From assembly GCA_963921195.1 (NCBI GenBank), contig OY992537.1:76824894-76888893 (forward strand): DNA of 64,000 nt, given 5' to 3'. Source of the DNA: Pegoplata infirma. Taxonomy: Eukaryota; Arthropoda; Insecta; Diptera; Anthomyiidae. The notes under the pieces are model-generated. The model was not told the DNA's origin and searched no databases. It was given only the letters and a program-made list of their open reading frames with translations. Positions 1-10,238 of this stretch are shown one piece after another (the first letter of the stretch is position 1; the number at the start of each line of letters is the position of its first letter). A program made the position numbers and the translations under genes.

Positions 1-180
1 AAAAATGTATCAAATTTTAGATTTTAAATCGAAAAAATGTTTGATTGAGAAAATGTTCAATCAATCACCTACAATTTGATGATTGGTATAACAAATTTCT
101 TAATTGAAGGAATTTTAATCAAAAATTGATTGAATCCGCGTTTTTGTTGATTGAAATTCGTTTAAAATTTTTTCTGTGTT
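1..180 (+). mobile_element. MITE family X, right part, cut by the window edge
   Basis: The block matches 39388-39551 in the same orientation. Shared landmarks are TTTGATTGA, then CAATCAATCACCTACAATTT, then the end TTTTTTCTGTGTT. The complete copy at 39069-39551 shows that the terminus reads inward as ACACAGAAAAA. The left part lies outside the window. It is non-coding and no superfamily can be named from it. Confidence 0.7.
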
Positions 181-720
181 CGTAAATGATTTAAAACCTT
201 ATTTTTTTTATCAATACTTTGGAAGATATGGGCGTTTAAAAAAGCACTTTTTTTGACAATATTGACTTTTAGACAGTTCTTTAACACTTTTTGTGCGCGG
301 AAAAAATATTGTAGATAAAATTATGAAGGTTGAAGGTTTTTTTTTTTTAATTTTTTTTTCAAAAATTTTGAAAACAATTTTTTAATATCCTTTTTTCCTG
401 GGAAGGGCACCATTTTTAAGTTTAGAATGCTCTTTTAACGCTGTTAAAATTTCAGAGATGTGTTTTTTCGTATTGTTGAGCAATATTTTTCAAAGTTTGA
501 TAGACAACCAATATTTGACTTTTTTTCAAAATTTTGGCAAAAAATCAAATAGTTGGCTCTAGACATTTTTTTTTGTGTTTTTTTACTCGGAAACCGTTTG
601 TTGTACGAAAAAACTTTCTGTGACAATATTGTTGATGAAATTATCGAGATTTTAAATTTAGAAACATGACAAAAATTTAAAAAAAAAAAATTTACAAAAA
701 TTTGTTAAAACAATATTGAC
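181..720. repeat. Degenerate foldback repeat Y, left piece
   Basis: The stretch is the inverse complement of parts of 2095-2460. Landmarks are GGAAGATATGGGCGTT, CTTTTTTCCTGGGAAGG and AGTTTAGAATG..CTTTTAA. Positions 560-680 repeat the pattern of 240-350, so the piece itself contains a rough inverted or tandem duplication. No coding potential is seen. With 1878-2460 it forms a widely spaced inverted repeat around about 1.2 kb of other sequence. Confidence 0.6.
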
Positions 721-780
721 ACTAAAGTACTGCACAATTCAACATTTTCTGTAAAAATGTCTTTTTCAAAAAATCCATGT

Positions 781-840
781 CGTGCCATGTCATGTTAATT
801 CAAACAAGGTGTTGTGCCATGTTATGCTTACTCAAACACA
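781..840. repeat. Imperfect 30-bp direct repeat
   Basis: Two adjacent units carry GTGCCATGT(C/T)ATG..(A/T)CTCAAACA-type sequence. The rest of 721-1040 is AT-rich with no recognisable gene. Confidence 0.4.
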
Positions 841-1040
841 CTGTCTAAGCATGTCATTAAAACTTATCGAAGCTGTTGTACCCTGTTGAGTTCAGTATTA
901 TGTCTTCTAATGTTCTTTTGCATCATATTTCTAATACTGTTTGGCCTACCTTACATAAAAATATAAATTCTTCATTGTTTTTTTAATAAAAATCCTAAAT
1001 CAAATTAATAATTGATTAAAAATAAATTAAATTTGCTATA

Positions 1041-1171
1041 GGTGGATTTTTTTGCTAACGTGTATAAATTATACCATACAAATTTGACATAAATTTGCCG
1101 TATATAAGTACATAGTTAAAAAACGTCAAATTTGTATGGGATAATTTATACGCGTTAGCAAAAAAATCCAG
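1041..1171. mobile_element. 131-bp palindromic MITE
   Basis: The two arms of about 47 bp are near-perfect inverse complements. The left arm begins GGTGGATTTTTTTGCTAACG and the right arm ends with the complement of GCTGGATTTTTTTGCTAACG. A short loop of about 35 bp lies between them. The small size, full-length hairpin and lack of coding capacity fit a MITE. The flanks (..CTATA / TTATG..) do not give a clear TSD. Confidence 0.75.
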
Positions 1172-1877
1172 CTTATGTTAATTGAAATAACGGCAATAAA
1201 ACAATTCCCCTAGTTTTTTTTTACAAAAACAAAGCATTAAAATACAATAAGATTATTTATTAATAGACAAGATATAAATGCTCCGTTATTTGATTACCGT
1301 TATCCTTCGCATACTAAAATGTTAAAAAAAATGTAATGAACAGAAGTGTGGAATAAAACTAAACGCTAGTTTATAATAATTATATTATATTTTATATGAA
1401 ATAATTAAGATTTATATATGTTCTAAAATCAATAAAAGACAATTTTTATTGTCTTATAACAAATTAATACAAAAAAAAATTATATTAAATGTATAAATAA
1501 TTTCTCTTTTCCACTTAAGAACTTATATTTAAATATTTTGTTCATTAAAGCTTCAAAGGAATATCCTTGAAAGTAGTAAATATCATAATTAAATATTTTT
1601 TGCAGTTTAATTGCATATAATGAGCCATAAAAATGGTAAAAAAGCATCAATTGTGTCAAATGCTGCACATGTCGCATGTGTCGCATGTGTTGACATGGTC
1701 AATTTCTATGTTCATGCATGCAATTACACTTTTAAGACTATGCATAGATTTGTTTTGAATTTATTCGACAAGCCTTCACATGTTATTGTTAAACATGTAT
1801 TAGCGACATGGCATGAATTGACACTTGCATCATGTGACACTATGTTGTATGTTATATAGTTCAACATTTGCAGGCCT
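1172..1877. other. Unassigned AT-rich stretch
   Basis: No gene is seen. Positions 1668-1860 are rich in ACATG and CATGTG words (for example GTCGCATGTGTCGCATGTG near 1670), which produces a short open frame with no recognisable motif. It could be old repeat sequence or unique DNA. Confidence 0.3.
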
Positions 1878-2460
1878 TTAATTGACACCATAGATTTCCA
1901 AAACCAAAATTTTTTAATAAAGTTTAGAATGTCCTTTTAATGCTGTTAAAATTTCAGGGATGTGTTTTTTTGTGTTGTCGAGCAATAAATTTTTAAAGTT
2001 TGTGATAAAGCTAAATTTTTGATTTTTTGCCAAAATTTTAAACAAAATCAAATATTTGGCGATCAAGCAAACTATAAGAATTAATTGCTCAACAATACGG
2101 AAAAACACCTCTCTGAAAATTTTACAGCGTTAAAAAGACATTCTAAACTTTAATACAAAATTTCGATATTGGAAATCCATGGTGTCCTTCCCAGGAAAAA
2201 AGGGCATTCAAATATAGTTTTTTTGTTGAAATTAAGAAAAAAAAAATTGTTTCTAAATTTTAAATTTATTTTATATAATTTTATATACAATATTTTTTTT
2301 ATAAGTTTTTTCGTATGACTTACCGTTTCCGATCAAAAAAAATTTAGAAAACTGTCTAAAAGTCAACGCCTATATCTTCCAAAGTATGGATCCAAAAAAT
2401 ACTTAAAAGACAAATATGGGTTTTTATCATTTACGAAGCTTTATCAAATAACCAAAAATA
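1878..2460. mobile_element. Foldback repeat Y, right piece
   Basis: Positions 1883-1975 and 2095-2192 are inverted arms: GACACCATAGATTTCCAAAA and TTTAGAATGTCCTTTTAATG on the left are answered by TTGGAAATCCATGGTGTCC and AAAGACATTCTAAACTTT on the right. The outer sequence 2193-2460 is inverse to 200-420. It is a non-coding palindromic element; its termini were not resolved. Confidence 0.6.
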
Positions 2461-2786
2461 AACAAAATCGGTAATCCGTCCGTTAAATTTCCCATTGATT
2501 TGCTGTGTTATAAACTAGGTTGTGGGTCTCGTCGAAAATAATAAAAAAAATGTCCATCAAACTGGTTAGACACCACCAAATTCTAAATTTATTGTTAAAA
2601 AAACGTTTCGGATAACCCATTAAAAAAACAAAAAATAAAACGAACATCATGAGAGGTCGCTTAACATAATTATAAAGATGTGCGGCGCTTTGAATCAGAA
2701 TATGACCTTGAAATTGCTCTATCGTATTAGGTTTTTGATATAACACGATATCAAAAAACTGATAGAAAAATTTTAAGGCCAAATTA
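2461..2786. other. Unassigned stretch with a minus-strand open frame
   Basis: A 109-codon frame lies on the minus strand (2483-2812). It is Phe/Lys/Leu-rich, as expected of open frames in AT-rich DNA, runs into the neighbouring repeat and shows no domain I recognise. I do not call a gene. Confidence 0.3.
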
Positions 2787-3052
2787 AAAAAAAAAAACTT
2801 GTAAAATAACAAGAAAAACTTGTAACTTTTGTTTTTTGCTTCCTCTTATTTGACAAGAATTCCTTGTAATTTTACAATTTTTTTACCAAAAATTTTTTAA
2901 TTTTACAAGATCTTTTTACCAATAAAATTGTAAATTTCCAATTTTTTTGACGCAATAAAACTTAAAAGGAATTCTTGTTAATTTACTAGAGTTTTTGTAA
3001 AAAACCCATTAAAATTTGTTAAATTACAAAAAAAATGTAAATTTCGATAAAA
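2787..3052 (+). repeat. AT-rich interspersed repeat, family A
   Basis: The sequence has the family hallmarks: AACTTGTAA start, TTTTACCAATAAAATTGTAAA, TTTTTTGACGC(A/G)ATAAAA, GGAATTCT(T/C)GT and TTTACTAGA. Other copies are at 5803-6741, 8064-8146, 9342-9625 (reverse), 16793-17110 and 22396-22826 (reverse). The family is non-coding; complete ends often read AACTTGT / ACAAGTT followed by T-runs. Confidence 0.65.
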
Positions 3053-3057
3053 AAAAA

Positions 3058-3690
3058 TCTCCACTTAGCCTGTGTTGTCAATTAATTTTTTCAGATTTTC
3101 TCATTGCACAACAAAAATAATTATTTCTCAGAAATAATTAATATGGACTCAAACCGAAATAAATAAAAACTTCAGTTATAAAATATAAAGCCCAACAATA
3201 TATAAAACAGATTTAAAACTCAACTTATAAGGTACAATGCAATTTAGTAATATTTCTAAGAATTAGAAATACGAAATATAAATTCAAACCTAACGGACAT
3301 TTTTCAAGACTTGAAAAGTCCTAATAAGGGTTGCAACTCTGAGAAAATCTACTACAGTGTAAGAAATTACAACTGTGTTAGAAAAGTTAAAAATAGATTG
3401 ATTAAGTTCGTGCTAAACGTGACATATGGGTGATGGAATGTGATATAATTCTTGTCCGCTTTTTCACCTTAATGTACGTTAAAATAGCTGATTTTAATCT
3501 TACACACCTACAGTGACAATCGAAGGGTGCTGACGAAGGAAGGGTGGCTTCTTCCGAAAGCTTTCGACATCTCCACTTAGCCTGTGTTGTCAATTAATTT
3601 TTTCAGATTTTCTCATTGTACAACAAAAATAATTATTTCTCAAAAATAATTAATATGGACTCAAACCGAAATAAATAAAAACTTCAGTTA
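3058..3690. repeat. 121-bp direct repeat pair 512 bp apart
   Basis: Positions 3058-3178 and 3570-3690 are almost identical, from TCTCCACTTAGCCTG to AAAACTTCAGTTA. About 390 bp of unrelated sequence lies between them. The arrangement could be a small LTR-like element or a segmental tandem duplication. No primer-binding site or polypurine tract is recognisable. A 63-codon minus-strand frame across it has no known motif. Confidence 0.7.
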
Positions 3691-3835
3691 AAAAAAATTG
3701 TTAAAAAACAAGTAAGAAAGCTATATTCGGCTGTGCCGAATCTTTAAATACCCTCCACCAATGTAATGATTTAAAAAACGAAAAAGTTTGTTTTATTTAT
3801 ACCTCAGGAAATAAAAAAGTACCAAAAAGTATACT

Positions 3836-4430
3836 TCCGGTACTTTTAATAAAAGGTACTTTTTATAAAAGGTACCTTTAATGAAAGTTACTTCTTATAA
3901 AAGGTACTTTTTATAAAAGGTACTTTTTTATAAAAGGTACTTTTTTTAAAAGGTACTTTTTATGAGAGGTACTTTTTATAAAAGGTACTTTTTATACAGG
4001 GTACTTTTTATAAAAGGTACTTTTATAATTGGTACTTTTTATAAAAAGTACTTTTTATAAAAGGTACTTTTTATAAAAGGTACTTTTTATAAAAGGTACT
4101 TTTTATAAAAGGTACTTTTTATAAAAGGTACTTTTTATAAAAGGTACTTTTTATAAAAGGTACTTTTTATAAAATGTACTTTTTATAAAAGGTACTTTTT
4201 ATAAAAGGTACTTTTTATAAAAGGTACTTTTTATAAAAGGTACTTTTTATAAAAGGTACTTTTTATAAAAGGTACTTTTTATAAAAGGTACTTTTTATAA
4301 AAGGTACTTTTTATAAAAGGTACTTTTTATAAAAGGTACTTTTTATAAAAGGTACTTTTTATAAAGGAACCTTTTATAAAAGGTGTTTTTTATAAAAGGT
4401 AATTTTTATAAAAGGTACTTTTTGAAAACG
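3836..4430. repeat. 16-bp satellite array (GGTACTTTTTATAAAA)n
   Basis: About 35 head-to-tail copies of GGTACTTTTTATAAAA run through this stretch, near-perfect in the centre (about 4040-4360) and degenerate at both edges. The decay pattern is typical of an array homogenised by unequal exchange. It lies inside the Helentron-like element and is not a CRISPR array because there are no spacers. Confidence 0.92.
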
Positions 4431-4544
4431 CTACAGAATTTTTGGAAAGAACTTGTTCTAGAATGTTTTATTTTAACTAAAGGAACTTACATTCTAAATT
4501 TTAAGTTTGAATAACTATTATTTCAGTAAATAAAAAAAAGTACC

Positions 4545-5180
4545 AAAAGTACTTTTTTACCCATTAGTGAATCTTTTTTCAGGAAGGTGAACCGACATTG
4601 CAAATTTCAATTTTCTAGTACCATTATTTAAGGAAATATAAAATGTAACAAAAGTACATATTTTTACCCTTTTTACCCTATTAGAAACATCATTCGCAAA
4701 AACCAAGTCTTAGGGGATCTTTATTCCGGGAGGTGAACATACAGTCCAAATTTCAAGTCTATGTGACAATTTTTTAAGGAAATATAAACGGTACCAAAAG
4801 TTTAGATTTTTTCCCTTTTTACCCCCTTAGAATCCACATTGGAAATAATCCAGACGTACTGGATCTATATTCCAGGATGTGAACATACTCTCTAAATTTC
4901 AAGTTTCTATGACCATTATTTCAGGAGATATAAAAAGCACCAAAAGTACAGTTTTTACCCTTTTGACCCCCTTAGAATCAACACTGGCAAAAACCCACCC
5001 TTAATGGATCTATTTTCCGAAAAGTGAACATACAGTCTAAATTTCAAGTCTCTATGATCATTATATCAGGAGATTTAAAAAGTACCAGAAGTACAGTTTT
5101 TTACCCTTAGAAGTGGATCTTTATTCCGGGAGGTCAACCTACAGTCCAAATTTCAAGTCTCTAATTTCAGCGGTTTGGGC
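4545..5180. repeat. Imperfect tandem repeat of about 145 bp
   Basis: Five decayed units are recognisable by GTGAACATACAGTCCAAATT-type words near 4578, 4731, 4877, 5021 and 5128, each followed by ATTATTTCAGGAGATATAAA and a GTACCAAAAGTAC..TTTTTACCC block. The periods are about 151, 146, 143 and 108 bp. Confidence 0.75.
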
Positions 5181-5238
5181 TGGGCGATGATGAATGTGTA
5201 TGCCAGTCAGTCACATTACTCTTTTATATATATAGATT

Positions 5239-5477
5239 TTCCGGATTTGGGCGATTTTTGCCATAAAGTTTATTTCTGTCTTTTATTATTTAACAAAATT
5301 TATTTTTTTTAATGAAAATATTTTTTTTTTGAGAAATCTAAACAAAATTGAATTTTGGCGATATTTTCCATCCGATTTGGCGACACAGCCAAAAAAAGTC
5401 TGGCAACCCCGTTTATATGACGAAGCAAAAAAACGGACACACACACACTCATGCTATGTATGTACATAAAAATAACT
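5239..5477. other. Unassigned spacer
   Basis: AT-rich sequence with a short ACACACACAC run near 5438. It ends at the AACT target duplication of the next element. Confidence 0.4.
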
Positions 5478-5802
5478 CGCGACCTTGGGACAACAAGGTT
5501 CTAACTGACATTTTTTTCAAAAATGAGTTATATATCGCATCGCACTAAAGCGACTACCCTCTTTCGATTGGCGCTCTCAGTTTTTGTCTATCTCTTACAG
5601 CTTCTGAGATATTCAATACAACAAGGTTCTATCTACGTGTTTTTGGTTTGAGATTCAGTTAACAAGGTTCTAACTGGCTGATAGAACCTTGTTTACCAAT
5701 AGAGCCGATATTATTTTACAGATAGAACCATGTGGACACTTTAATTAGAAACAGAACCATGTTGCACAGATTAAAAATTGCATATTGCACAAATACACTT
5801 AA

Positions 5803-6741
5803 CAAAAAACTTGTTAAATGATAAGAAAAGCTTGTTTTTTTCTCCCTCCTATTTTACGAGAATTTCTATTGAAAATTATATTTTTTTTTGTAATTTTCAA
5901 GCTTTTTACCAATAAAATTGTAAATTTACAGCTTTTTTGACGCGATAAAACTTAAAAGGAATTCTCGTGACTTAACTAGATTTTTTGCTACATCCTTTTT
6001 TACGAGAATTCTTTGTAAAAATTACGAGATTTATGTTTTTATTATAAAATTACTAGAATTCCTTGTGAACAATAATTTTTTTTTGTAAATTTAAAATTTT
6101 TTCGTAAATTTTGGCTGCGAATAACTAACGTTTTACCAATAAAAATGTAAATTTATAAAAAAATTGAAATTTCGATCACACAAAACACAAATTAAAACAG
6201 GTTACAAGACTTTTTCTAGTAATTTAACAAGGTTTTTTTTTAAATCTTGTAAAGTTACCAAAAAGTTGTCGTTACCAAAAAGTTCTCGTAAAATTTAAAA
6301 TCATTGCGAGTACCTCCTATTTTAAGAGAGTTTCTAGTAAAAATTACACTTTTATTGGTAATTTACCACTTTTTGGCGCGATAAAATTTACAAGGACTTT
6401 TTGTAACTTAACTAAGTTTTTTCTACCTCCTATTTTACGAGAATTGGTAGTAAAAATTACGAGCTTTTTTGTAATTTTAAAAGTTTTTTATCAATAAAAT
6501 TGGAAATTTACAACTTTTTTGATGCGATTATGCTTACAAAGAATTCTCATGCTTTAGCTAATTTTTTTTTTTTGTAAAATTACCTTGGAAATTTATACTT
6601 TTACGAAAAAAATTGTAAAATTACAAAGAAAAATTTAAATATCGATAAAAAATTTTTTGTTAAAAAACAAGGAAAACTGTAAAATATTTGTAAAATGGGA
6701 TTACGGGACTTTTTCTAGTAATTTGACAAGGTTTTTTTTTT
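5803..6741. repeat. Family A repeat, long copy nested in element B
   Basis: Repeated blocks of CTCCTATTTTACGAGAATT, CAATAAAATTGTAAATTTAC and TTTTTTGA(C/T)GCGAT occur several times, so this is a multimeric copy. It starts AACAAAAAACTTGTTAAAT and ends CTAGTAATTTGACAAGG plus T-run, which are inverted relative to each other. It separates the left subterminal block of element B from its interior. Confidence 0.6.
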
Positions 6742-7181
6742 GAGTTTAGAACCAACTGTAAAGAGAAATATGTGTTTAAAGTCACATGAGCAAAGTATTG
6801 TCTTGAAACCTATTGAAAATAAAGAGTTTCCTCCCTAGTGGCTTAGCTTGGAGAATTTGCGACTCCAAAAAAACAGTTTCAACACACTCGAGAAGAAAAA
6901 TAATGTAACTGGGGTAGCTAAAAGATGCGATTAGGATTTAAAATCCGCAAAACAAATCCCTGAAGCAAGGTTTTTGAAGTAAAAACACATGAAATAAAAG
7001 GCTTTCGATAAAACTTCAGTTACTCCAACAGCAGCACTGGCGGAAAGCAAAAATTCCATTATGGCCCCAGCAATGGGGTATTTAATTAAAACTCAAGCCG
7101 ATGATGAAAGCACTACAATGAAATACTCATTACCAGGACTAAAAACTGACCGTTCTCTTCCCCTTATGTACCCCTCTTAAT
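6740..7181 (+). pseudogene. Decayed reading frame, about 147 codons, unknown family
   Basis: One continuous + frame runs 6740-7181 and is broken only by four in-frame stops (TAG, TAG, TAA, TAA). It ends at a natural-looking TAA after ..LPLMYPS. Codon and amino-acid content are far from the Phe/Lys bias of the surrounding DNA: segments such as SIVLKPIENKEFPP and IKTQADDESTTMKYSLPGLK look protein-like. It sits inside transposon B, so a transposase remnant or a captured exon are both possible. I recognise no domain. All stops are single-base changes from common sense codons, as in a neutrally decaying gene. Confidence 0.5.
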
Positions 7182-7652
7182 AACGTGTGACATTATTTTT
7201 CCTGCTCTACAAAATAAAAAAAATATTATGAAAATCCCAGGTGGACACTAGGGAGACTTACCTTGTAAGTCGGTTTATTTTTGATTAACAAATGCTGTAT
7301 TTTTATATTTAAATCCTAATAACACAAGGTTCTATCTGCAAAAAAGTATTTCTTACAGAAACACAAGGTTCTATTTGGCAGTTAGAACCATGTTGTCCAA
7401 ATTAATGTGCCTTATCGTTGAGCAACAGAGTTCTATCTGCTTTTTGAGACTCAAATTGTGCAAAAACTAATAAAGTAGCGCGAATATTTTCAAATACATA
7501 ATAAAATTTAAGGACTAATTTAAAATTATTCAAAAACCGTTTTTAAATTTAGTCAAAACTGACTTAGTAAAGCGATTAACAATATTTAACCTTAGTTTTC
7601 TCAATAGTAGTGTTGGTGCAAATAGAACCTTGTTGTTCCAAGGTCGCGAACT

Positions 7653-7963
7653 ATCAATTTTTTTATTATTACTTAACGAACTTTTTTAATTAAATTTAGA
7701 TTTTGTTTTACATATTTTAAAGTTTTTTTGTAAAGATTTTTTTCTTTATCTCCTTTTTTTTTCTTTTCCGTATTCTTTGTTATGTATATACACAAAATAT
7801 GAGTTAATTTAGGGTTATGTTAAAAAAAAAGTATGACTTTTTTCAGATAATCACTCATAACTTTTAAAATACTTAACCGATTTCAAAAAAAAAAATACAT
7901 CAGTTTTTGCCTGGTAAAATAACGCAACTTTTGGTACCCCAAGCGTTTAAATCGGTCATTAAT
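7653..7963. other. No feature seen
   Basis: AT-rich, T-run-rich sequence without recognisable repeat or coding content. Confidence 0.3.
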
Positions 7964-8063
7964 CATGAATATATATACTTTATGGGGTCCTAAACCAATA
8001 TTTCAATGTGTTACATACGGAATGACAAACTTATATATACCCTCTATCACCAGAGTGGAGGGT
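7964..8063 (-). mobile_element. D1 element terminus, fragment
   Basis: This is the inverse complement of the start of the inner element at 47811 (TATACCCTCCAC..AGAGGGTATATATAAG..CATTCCG..CCCATAAAGTATATA). It shares the TAGAGGGTATATATAAG variant, so it belongs to the same D1 subfamily. Only about 100 bp remain. Confidence 0.7.
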
Positions 8064-8146
8064 ATAACAAGGAAAACTGTCAAATATTGGTAAAATGGGA
8101 TTACGAAACTATTTCTAGTAATTTGGCAATTTTTTTTTTTGTGTGC
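8064..8146 (+). repeat. Family A terminal fragment
   Basis: It carries the family end AACAAGGAAAACTGTCAAAT, AATGGGATTACGA and CTAGTAATTTG. It joins directly to the D1 fragment. Confidence 0.6.
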
Positions 8147-8188
8147 AGATTCGGATTCAGCGCACCAAAACCCTTTAAAAATATTATA

Positions 8189-9142
8189 TGAGGCATTCCA
8201 CACAAAATGTCCCGCTTAGAAGGCGTGGTCAAATATTGGAAAAATGGTCAAGTTTGTGGCGAGTTGCCTTGATTAAATATTTATCACATTAAACCGAAAT
8301 GCACCACAATCTCAAGAATTTACATTCTTATATAGTTTTGTATGGGCTATCGATTAAATTTTTTTTTTGAAAATTTTCAGAGCCCGTTCTGAAATTTCCC
8401 ATTTTTTAAAAAAGTCAATTTATCAAAAATCCGGCCACTTTTTTGTAATTTTTTTTTAAGTTTAGATGTTTGTCCATCCACACAAAAAAAATCAGAAACG
8501 CGTTTTTCCTTTTTTTTTTTTTTAAAAAATCGCATTTGAATTTTAAATTTCATAACAATTTTGTAATTTGCTTGTATTTACTTGTTTTAACATTGCGAAT
8601 GAGTGTTATTAATTGCATGAATCTTACTCATACGCTCTGTTGAAACAAGAAAATACAAGCAAATTACTAAATTGTTATGAAATTTAAAATTAAAATGCGA
8701 TTTTCTCGAAAAAACTAAAAACGCCTGAATTTTTTTGTGTGGATAGACAAACATCTAAACTTAAAAAAAAAAATTTAAAAAAAAAGTGGCCGGATTTTTG
8801 CTAAATTGACTTTTTTAAAAAAAGGAAAATTTCAGAACGGGTTCTGAAAATTTTCCAAAAAAAAATTTTAATCGATAGCACATACAAAACTATATAAGAA
8901 TGTAAATTTTAAAGATTGTGGTGCATTCCGTTTTAATGTGATAAATATTTAATCAAGGCAACTCGTCACAAATTTGACCATTTTTCCAATATTTGACCAC
9001 GCCTCCTAAGCCAAGTTTTTGAAAAATTGAAAAACCAAAAACGCAATTTTCTAAGTTCCATATAGGGCTATCCATACAACCTATTCAGAAGTTTACGGTA
9101 CACGTGTTTTTTTTCGCTGGACATTTGGTGTGGAATGCCTCA
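8189..9142. mobile_element. Palindromic TA-element PAL, copy 1
   Basis: The termini TGAGGCATTCCACAC and its inverse are flanked by TA on both sides (8187-8188, 9143-9144). The whole 954 bp folds on itself around a centre near 8615, where CTTGTATTT..CTTGTTTTAAC is answered by GTTGAAACAAGAAAATACAAG. Arms are about 400 bp. The TA duplication fits Tc1/mariner-type transposition. It is non-coding. Other copies are at 21221-22274 and 35984-38474. Confidence 0.85.
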
Positions 9143-9341
9143 TAAATGACCTCTTCTGATAAATTATTTTTTTGCCTTCGTAATCCGAACATCGATTTCC
9201 AGAAAAATCTTATTTTTGTTTTCGCATAAAGGTTTTATTTTCATATAATTTATAGCGGAAAAGGTGTTTTTTCGGGAATAAGACATCATTGAGAGAAAAT
9301 TAGTGCCCTAAGGGTTAAAGCGACTGACCAAATTCAGCATT

Positions 9342-9625
9342 TTACAAGCTTTTTACGAAAAAAAATGTAAATTTACAATTTTATTGGTAAAAATCTTGTA
9401 AAATTTTGTAAAAATTACCAAAATACTCGTAATTTTTACTAGGAAATTTCGTAAAATAGGAGGTAGCAAAAAATCTAGTAATGTCACGAATCCTCCTTGT
9501 AAGTTTTATCGCGTCAAAAAAATTGTAAAATTAATTTTTTTTCGTAAAAAGCTTTTAAATTACAAAATTATTGGTTAAAAGCTTGTAAAAAACTTACAAA
9601 CTTTTTTGTCATTTTACAAGTTTCT
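9342..9625 (-). repeat. Family A repeat, reverse orientation
   Basis: It has the inverse forms of the family blocks: TTTACAATTTTATTGGTAAA, AAATAGGAGGTAGC, AATCTAGTAATGTCACGA and TTTATCGCGTCAAAAAA. Confidence 0.6.
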
Positions 9626-9683
9626 TTTTTTTTTGCTTATTGCATAGAGTCCCTATCCGCAAAAAATGGACTTTAATCAAAAT

Positions 9684-9696
9684 TGTTGTGGACTTA
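9684..9696. repeat. SINE target-site duplication, left copy
   Basis: TGTTGTGGACTTA here is repeated exactly at 9914-9926. Confidence 0.85.
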
Positions 9697-9913
9697 TATA
9701 ATAATATAATAATTTGATCCAATGATCAGTTTTTATTTATTTTTCCAATTTAATTACAAATCATTTTTAATAATTCAAACCAAAACGAGAACTGGTAACA
9801 ATGACCGTCGTCTCGTTGTAGCGAAATCGACCAAGGGTTTTTTTGTGGGAATCGAACCCACGACCTCCTGTTTCATAGGCTAGCACGCTACCCACTAACC
9901 TACAGGAGCCCCC
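9697..9913 (-). mobile_element. tRNA-derived SINE, 217 bp
   Basis: Read on the minus strand, the head starts at 9913 with GGGGGCTCCTG. The RNA polymerase III A box TAGGTTAGTGG lies at 9892-9902 and the B box GGTTCGATTCC at 9848-9858, with tRNA-like spacing. A tRNA-unrelated body follows and ends in an ATTATTATATTATTATATA tail at 9697. A perfect 13-bp TSD flanks the unit, the mark of LINE-driven retroposition. It is too diverged outside the boxes to be a functional tRNA. The short open frame across it is the usual SINE read-through. Confidence 0.92.
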
Positions 9914-9926
9914 TGTTGTGGACTTA
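9914..9926. repeat. SINE target-site duplication, right copy
   Basis: TGTTGTGGACTTA, identical to 9684-9696. Confidence 0.85.
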
Positions 9927-10236
9927 GTCCACATAATTAAAATGGGGGTTATGAACGAACAAGTATGAGTCGTAGTCACAGCCGGGAAAGGACATTATCC
10001 CTATCGTTTTGGATCGGTTAAAAACCGAACAATATAATAAAAATTATGACCGTGATGTATTCGGTCATAATCTCCATTTCAGTTATGGTGATAATAACTG
10101 TAGGAGTATGACCGGTAACCGTATTTTCCAATTCGGGAAGAAAAATATCATATTTTGCAATTTTAATGTTACATTATTGTAAAAAGCTGATTTCGAATTT
10201 CTCTGAAATCTAGACCATATAAAGTTGAAAATTAAG
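9927..10236. other. Unassigned stretch
   Basis: No gene is seen. There is a small inverted pair (ATGACCGTGATGTATTCGGTCAT) near 10046. This may be host sequence because the SINE inserted in it. Confidence 0.3.
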
Positions 10237-10238
10237 TA

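Larger units (their letters stand above)
3706..5238 (-). mobile_element. Helentron/DINE-like element carrying a satellite
   Basis: The left end reads ACAAGTAAGAAAGC, then the hairpin ATTCGGCTGTGCCGAAT, then TACCCTCC. The same terminal block marks the D1 elements. The right end is a GGGCTGGGCGATGATGAAT..CAGTCAGTCACATTACTC..TATATATATAGAT block. The body is made of two tandem arrays. A hairpin just inside one end with no terminal inverted repeat is the layout of non-autonomous Helitron/Helentron elements in flies (established for DINE-1). Assignment here is by pattern only. Confidence 0.55.
5478..7648. mobile_element. 2.2-kb TIR transposon with subterminal motif repeats (B)
   Basis: The left end CGCGACCTTGGGACAACAAG is the inverse complement of the right end (CTTGTTGTTCCAAGGTCGCG at 7629-7648) with one mismatch. 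Both are bordered by AACT (5474-5477 and 7649-7652), a candidate 4-bp TSD. At least eleven copies of AACAAGGTTCTA, or near variants in both orientations, crowd the outer 300 bp on each side. Such repeats commonly bind the transposase. Inside lie a family A repeat and a decayed reading frame. The superfamily is unknown. Confidence 0.75.

Noticed and set aside
1611..1859. 82-codon frame with CATGTG repeats
   Set aside because: Its apparent regularity comes from short direct repeats of ACATG words; no homology is recognised.
2483..2812. 109-codon open frame, minus strand
   Set aside because: Phe/Leu/Lys-rich without motif, and it extends into the family A repeat.
3058..3690. A small complete LTR retrotransposon
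   Set aside because: The direct repeats lack TG..CA ends, and no primer-binding site, polypurine tract or TSD is visible.
3836..4430. Regular short repeats resembling a CRISPR array
   Set aside because: Units are contiguous with no unique spacers, and the DNA is eukaryotic.
9840..9913. Functional tRNA gene
   Set aside because: A and B boxes are present but the cloverleaf stems do not pair well, and the unit has a SINE body, tail and TSD.
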